This document shows positions 29,998-33,129 of a stretch of 33,129 bases of DNA, one piece after another. Under the pieces are notes generated by a model that ran no database searches, had not been told where the DNA came from, and saw only the letters and a list, made by a program, of their open reading frames with translations. Location of the stretch: positions 1 to 33,129 of the forward strand of contig JAOXYB010022625.1 of the NCBI GenBank assembly GCA_028565635.1, given 5' to 3'. The translations under genes and the position numbers were made by a program. Every line of letters starts with the position of its first letter. Position 1 is the stretch's first letter. Origin of the DNA: Phoronis ovalis. Taxonomy: Eukaryota > Phoronida > Phoronidae.

Positions 29998-32537
29998 ATG
30001 GAAGGTCCAGGGACGAGCGGGGGAAACAATTATAACCCCAATGCTATGTATGACATAACTCCTGAAGAAAGAAGATTGATGGAAGAGAGACGTAAGATTC
30101 GGGAGACGTTTAGGAAAGAGTGGCAATTCAAATCAACTCATCCATATCGACATGGCCATGGTGGTTACGTCGTAAGTTTTCGATTGTTCACATGTCTGAC
30201 TTATTAGTTATTTATTATTTTGTAAATACTTTTTCCATAATGTTTATATGTATGCTCTGTTTAAAATTAACTCCAACAATTCTGTTCTGCCCTTGTGCTT
30301 GTTTTCTACTCTTATACTTTTCAGTTGTTGCATCTATAGCTAATTTTAAAATCTAAGTCGCTATATTTGTCAGCCTATAAAAAGGCAATATTAGCCTCTC
30401 GATGTTTGTTCAGCTATGGCTTATGCACTCATAACAGTAGTCCTAGCTTCAATACCCTATCGCTTGCCTGCAGCGAAGCCATAGGGTCATAGCCCAGATA
30501 GTGTTAAAATCAGTACAAGTTACCCTCTTGAAAATACTTTCACCGTGAGTAACAAACCAAAATTGTTGTCTTGTTTGTCTATGATGCTCCTTCTTGTGTT
30601 ATGTATCTCTTGAAGCTTGATTAATACTCCTCAAGGTGACTGTTAGCATACATTCGAAAAAGTAGATAAAGATCATATATCTTTAGATTATCTGACTCAA
30701 CACATTTGAGAGGAAATACATATAAACTGATGAAACTGTCTACTAGTAGTACTAGACTGCAAACGAGACAAAATTTCTTCAGGGTGAGAATAATAAATCA
30801 CTGGAATAAACTTCCACATAATGTGGCAGACTCTGAATCAGTTAATCAATTTAAGAATAGTCTTGACCGATATTGGAGATTAAAATGAGCAAACATTCGG
30901 CACTGCTTACTAACTCATTAATGTGTAAGTGTATACGAATCCAGTACCATTCGGACCAACACGAAATTTCCATCTTGCATGGATTTGTATGCTAAAAGTC
31001 ACCTTGAGGAGTATTAATCAAACTTCAAGTGACAGATAACCCAAGAAGGAATATCACAGACAAACAAAACAATTTTGGTTTGAATTTTTTGATACACGGT
31101 GAGTATTTTTACAAGAGGCTAACTTCTACTGGTGTTAACACTATCTGGGCTAGGACCCTACGGCTTCACAGCAGGCAAACGATAGTAGGGTCATGAACCT
31201 GGAACTATTATAACTTTATGCTGCAGTTACAGCTTGTACCAATCCTGAACACATGAACATACTATTAACATCCTACAGTTTGTCAGTAGGGTCATGACCA
31301 GTGCCGATTTTGCGACTGTGCTATGCCTCAGACAATTTCTGACAAATGAGGCTTGAAAGTGAAAGTTACCAACTGTCCAAAAAATGTGTAATCCTTACCT
31401 TACCTTACCTTACCTTACCTTATGAATTAAAATATACTCCTGATACTAGTATACTGCCATAACTTTTTTGTGATCTTAGACAAAAAAACCTACCTTAAAT
31501 GCATAAAGTGTATAACATGCCAAGGACTAGCAAAAGGTTCCTTTTCACATGCAAATTTGTTGAAATTTGCATACCCACTTCCAAATTGCAAGAGTTCTCC
31601 TATCAAAACACCAATGGAGGAGGGGATTATCCAGACCCTTTCAGTCAGTATAGAAAAATCCCCGACAGTGAACATACCTAAGGCACAAAATGTTTTCCGA
31701 GTATACTAAGTGAATGAAGTAAAAGGATACATAAGTTTTCTGGTTGAAATGCACAAATTTTTACTTATATGTTAAAGTTTGATTTTGTAATGTGTTTTGT
31801 ACTTGTTCATCTGAAAATAAACATCTGAACTAAGGAAATACGAATATCCCAAAACAGGCTGTTTTTCCTGAGAAATTGAGCTAGTCAAAATAATTTTAAC
31901 AGGATTCACAACTGGCACTGATTGGCAAATGCACCCATTGTTGAGGCTAAATTTGTTGCAATCAATAACCTGGAGTTAAGCTCAAAATCAATAACTGAAA
32001 ACACAGAGGACAAGAATTAGATATAGCTTGAGTCTTGTCAAGTCCATCATTGTATAAACATATTAAACTCATTACAGTGCTATCATCATATGAAATTTGG
32101 ACTACTGAACAATAGTTTGTACTATTTGTACTATTCATTATTTTCAGTTTGATCCTGCTGTGCAAAGGTTCCAGTCTATGAGAGCAGCAGGATATGATTA
32201 TTTTAAAATAACACCAAAATCATCATTTTGGGGATTTGCAACTATAGGACCTATTTTCTTCTTTGCTTGGTTGTTTAAACGAAGCAGGGTACGTTGTCAG
32301 TTTTATTACTTACTATTTCTAGTAAGATAAATTTCTTTGTACCTTTAACATCTTTCTCACCAAAAGAAATATGTCTCTAAACTTGCAGTACATTGAATGA
32401 AAGTACTGAAATTTATAACCTGCAATGAGAAATGGTCATGTTTGTGATCTTTTATTTCTTTATTTTAGGATAAACAAGAGTCGCTATGGAAATCTGGAGC
32501 AGTGCCATATAAGGACAGAGACTGGAAATTTGCATAG
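29998..32537 (+). CDS. NDUFB4: NADH dehydrogenase (ubiquinone) 1 beta subcomplex subunit 4, 3 exons, 127 aa
   Basis: Exons: 29998-30171, 32148-32288, 32469-32537. Junctions are GT-AG, phase 0 throughout, and the total is 384 nt. It is an accessory subunit of the membrane arm of mitochondrial complex I. The matrix-side N half has YDITPEERRLMEERRKIRE (residues 18-36) and a basic KSTHPYRHGHGG stretch. A single membrane helix (about 85-101, FWGFATIGPIFFFAWLF) is followed by a charged tail ending RDWKFA. Length is near the 129 aa of the human protein, and the ITPEERR, GPI...F and charged C-tail layout fits the family. No cleavable presequence is expected. The first intron is long (1976 bp) and carries an inverted-repeat insertion with a retroelement scrap. 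Confidence 0.92.
30453..31193. mobile_element. Long inverted repeat enclosing a retroelement fragment, in NDUFB4 intron 1
   Basis: The left arm (about 30453-30653) and right arm (about 30987-31193) are inverted copies of roughly 200 bp. Shared blocks include TAGCCCAGATAGTGTTAA, AACCAAAATTGTT and TTAATACTCCTCAAGGTGAC. The arms have small indels and perhaps 80% identity by eye. The ~330-bp centre carries a reverse-transcriptase tail. The left arm itself ends in a smaller palindrome (ACCCTAT...ATAGGGT, 30454-30487). Confidence 0.75.
30670..30888 (+). pseudogene. C-terminal fragment of a non-LTR retrotransposon reverse transcriptase
   Basis: The open frame after a TAA at 30667-30669 reads LSDSTHLRGNTYKLMK, then RQNFFRVRIINHWNKLP, then VNQFKNSLDRYW before a stop. 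RGN..KL, R.NFF..R..N.WN.LP and .FK..LD.YW are the well-known C-terminal block of jockey/CR1-like reverse transcriptases. Only about 70 residues remain and the polymerase core is absent, so it is dead. It lies between the two inverted arms. Confidence 0.75.
31393..31421 (+). repeat. TTACC pentanucleotide microsatellite
   Basis: CCTTA repeated about five times in NDUFB4 intron 1. It is not the animal telomere unit TTAGGG and is too short to be anything but a simple repeat. Confidence 0.85.
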
Positions 32538-32885
32538 CACTTGAAGAAATTGTTTAAAATAGTATATAACCAGTGTGACGTACCCACTAACAGGACTACT
32601 TTTTAATAGAGACCTGCATTAATGTATAAAAAAGACTATTTTGATGGGAAAATCTAGGACAGAACACAGGGATTAGTAAAGTGGGTTCTTGATTTAGTTT
32701 TCATGAAATATAATGTGATAATGTAATGGCGTCTTTTTAAAACATGCTGTGTAAAGCTATGAGATTGTTACAACAACTTCATCTGTTGGTTTGCTTTTTT
32801 TTTTTTTTTAAATATACAAGATAGTGTTTGATTACTCATCATAATATTATCATTTATAGCGTGAGACTAAAAAAGAGCATGAAGC

Positions 32886-33129
32886 CAGTTATTTTTGGTG
32901 GGGGTGTGCAGCTGAGTTGAAAATTTTGGATTTGGATTGTAACCGTAAAGATATTCAAAAATTTGGATTGCTACCCGCTGCTTGCAGCAAATAATTTGGG
33001 ATTAATTTTAGGTTTGTATCCATAACTAAACTTTGGAATTTGGTTTGTATCTGTCAGTTTGTGTAAAAATGGATTGCTATACTCAAATATTTTAAAATTT
33101 TGGATTGTTACCCTTATATTTCACAAAAT
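32886..33129 (-). mobile_element. CCCGGGG-family element, third copy, cut by the window edge
   Basis: In reverse orientation it matches copy 2 from its right side inward: TTTTTGGTGGGGGTGTGCAG, AAAATTTTGGATTTGGATTG, TTTGGATTGCTACCC, TTTGGTTTGTATCTGTCAG. The outer terminal repeat is diverged or missing at this end. The other end lies beyond position 33129. It sits about 350 bp after the NDUFB4 stop. Confidence 0.75.

Noticed and set aside
31393-31421. TTACC repeats as telomere-like sequence
   Set aside because: The unit differs from TTAGGG, there are only about five copies, and it lies in a gene intron.

Overview
The window is nuclear DNA from an AT-rich animal. Every gene is split by GT-AG introns, promoters are CpG-poor apart from one divergent promoter, and introns and spacers carry many small inverted-repeat elements. 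Gene content (a Polycomb Scm protein, an MCT8/10-type transporter, complex I subunit B4 and a GH3 glycosidase, a family missing from vertebrates) and frequent TACATGTA/ACCGGT-type words suggest a marine invertebrate. I cannot fix the phylum from the sequence alone.

Four complete protein-coding genes were rebuilt exon by exon, and all reading phases close. (1) Positions 8320 to 160, minus strand: an 11-exon secreted GH3 beta-xylosidase/beta-glucosidase-like enzyme, 746 aa. (2) Positions 13354 to 17356, plus strand: a 6-exon SLC16 (MCT8/MCT10-like) transporter, 524 aa. (3) Positions 28900 to 20848, minus strand: a 10-coding-exon Scm (SCMH1/SCML2-type) Polycomb protein, 571 aa, with two MBT repeats, a SLED domain and a SAM domain. 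(4) Positions 29998 to 32537, plus strand: a 3-exon NDUFB4, 127 aa.

Layout: the GH3 and MCT genes are divergent, separated by about 5 kb of gene-free DNA. MCT and Scm converge across about 3.5 kb of 3' UTR and spacer. Scm and NDUFB4 appear to share a compact head-to-head promoter near 29.9 kb with a YY1-like word and a CGCG-core motif. The four genes have unrelated jobs (carbohydrate hydrolysis, membrane transport, chromatin silencing, respiration), so this is ordinary gene neighbourhood and not a functional cluster.

The more unusual content is mobile. One roughly 400-bp non-autonomous element family has termini like CCCGGGGTACTCAAG and clear 8-bp target duplications. It has two good copies, one decayed copy and one copy cut by the window edge. 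There are also several unrelated foldback or TIR elements in introns, a reverse-transcriptase tail held between two ~200-bp inverted arms inside the NDUFB4 intron, a 4 x 38-bp minisatellite in an MCT intron, and a decayed duplicate of the end of the second MBT exon beside its parent. I found no clearly new multi-gene system.
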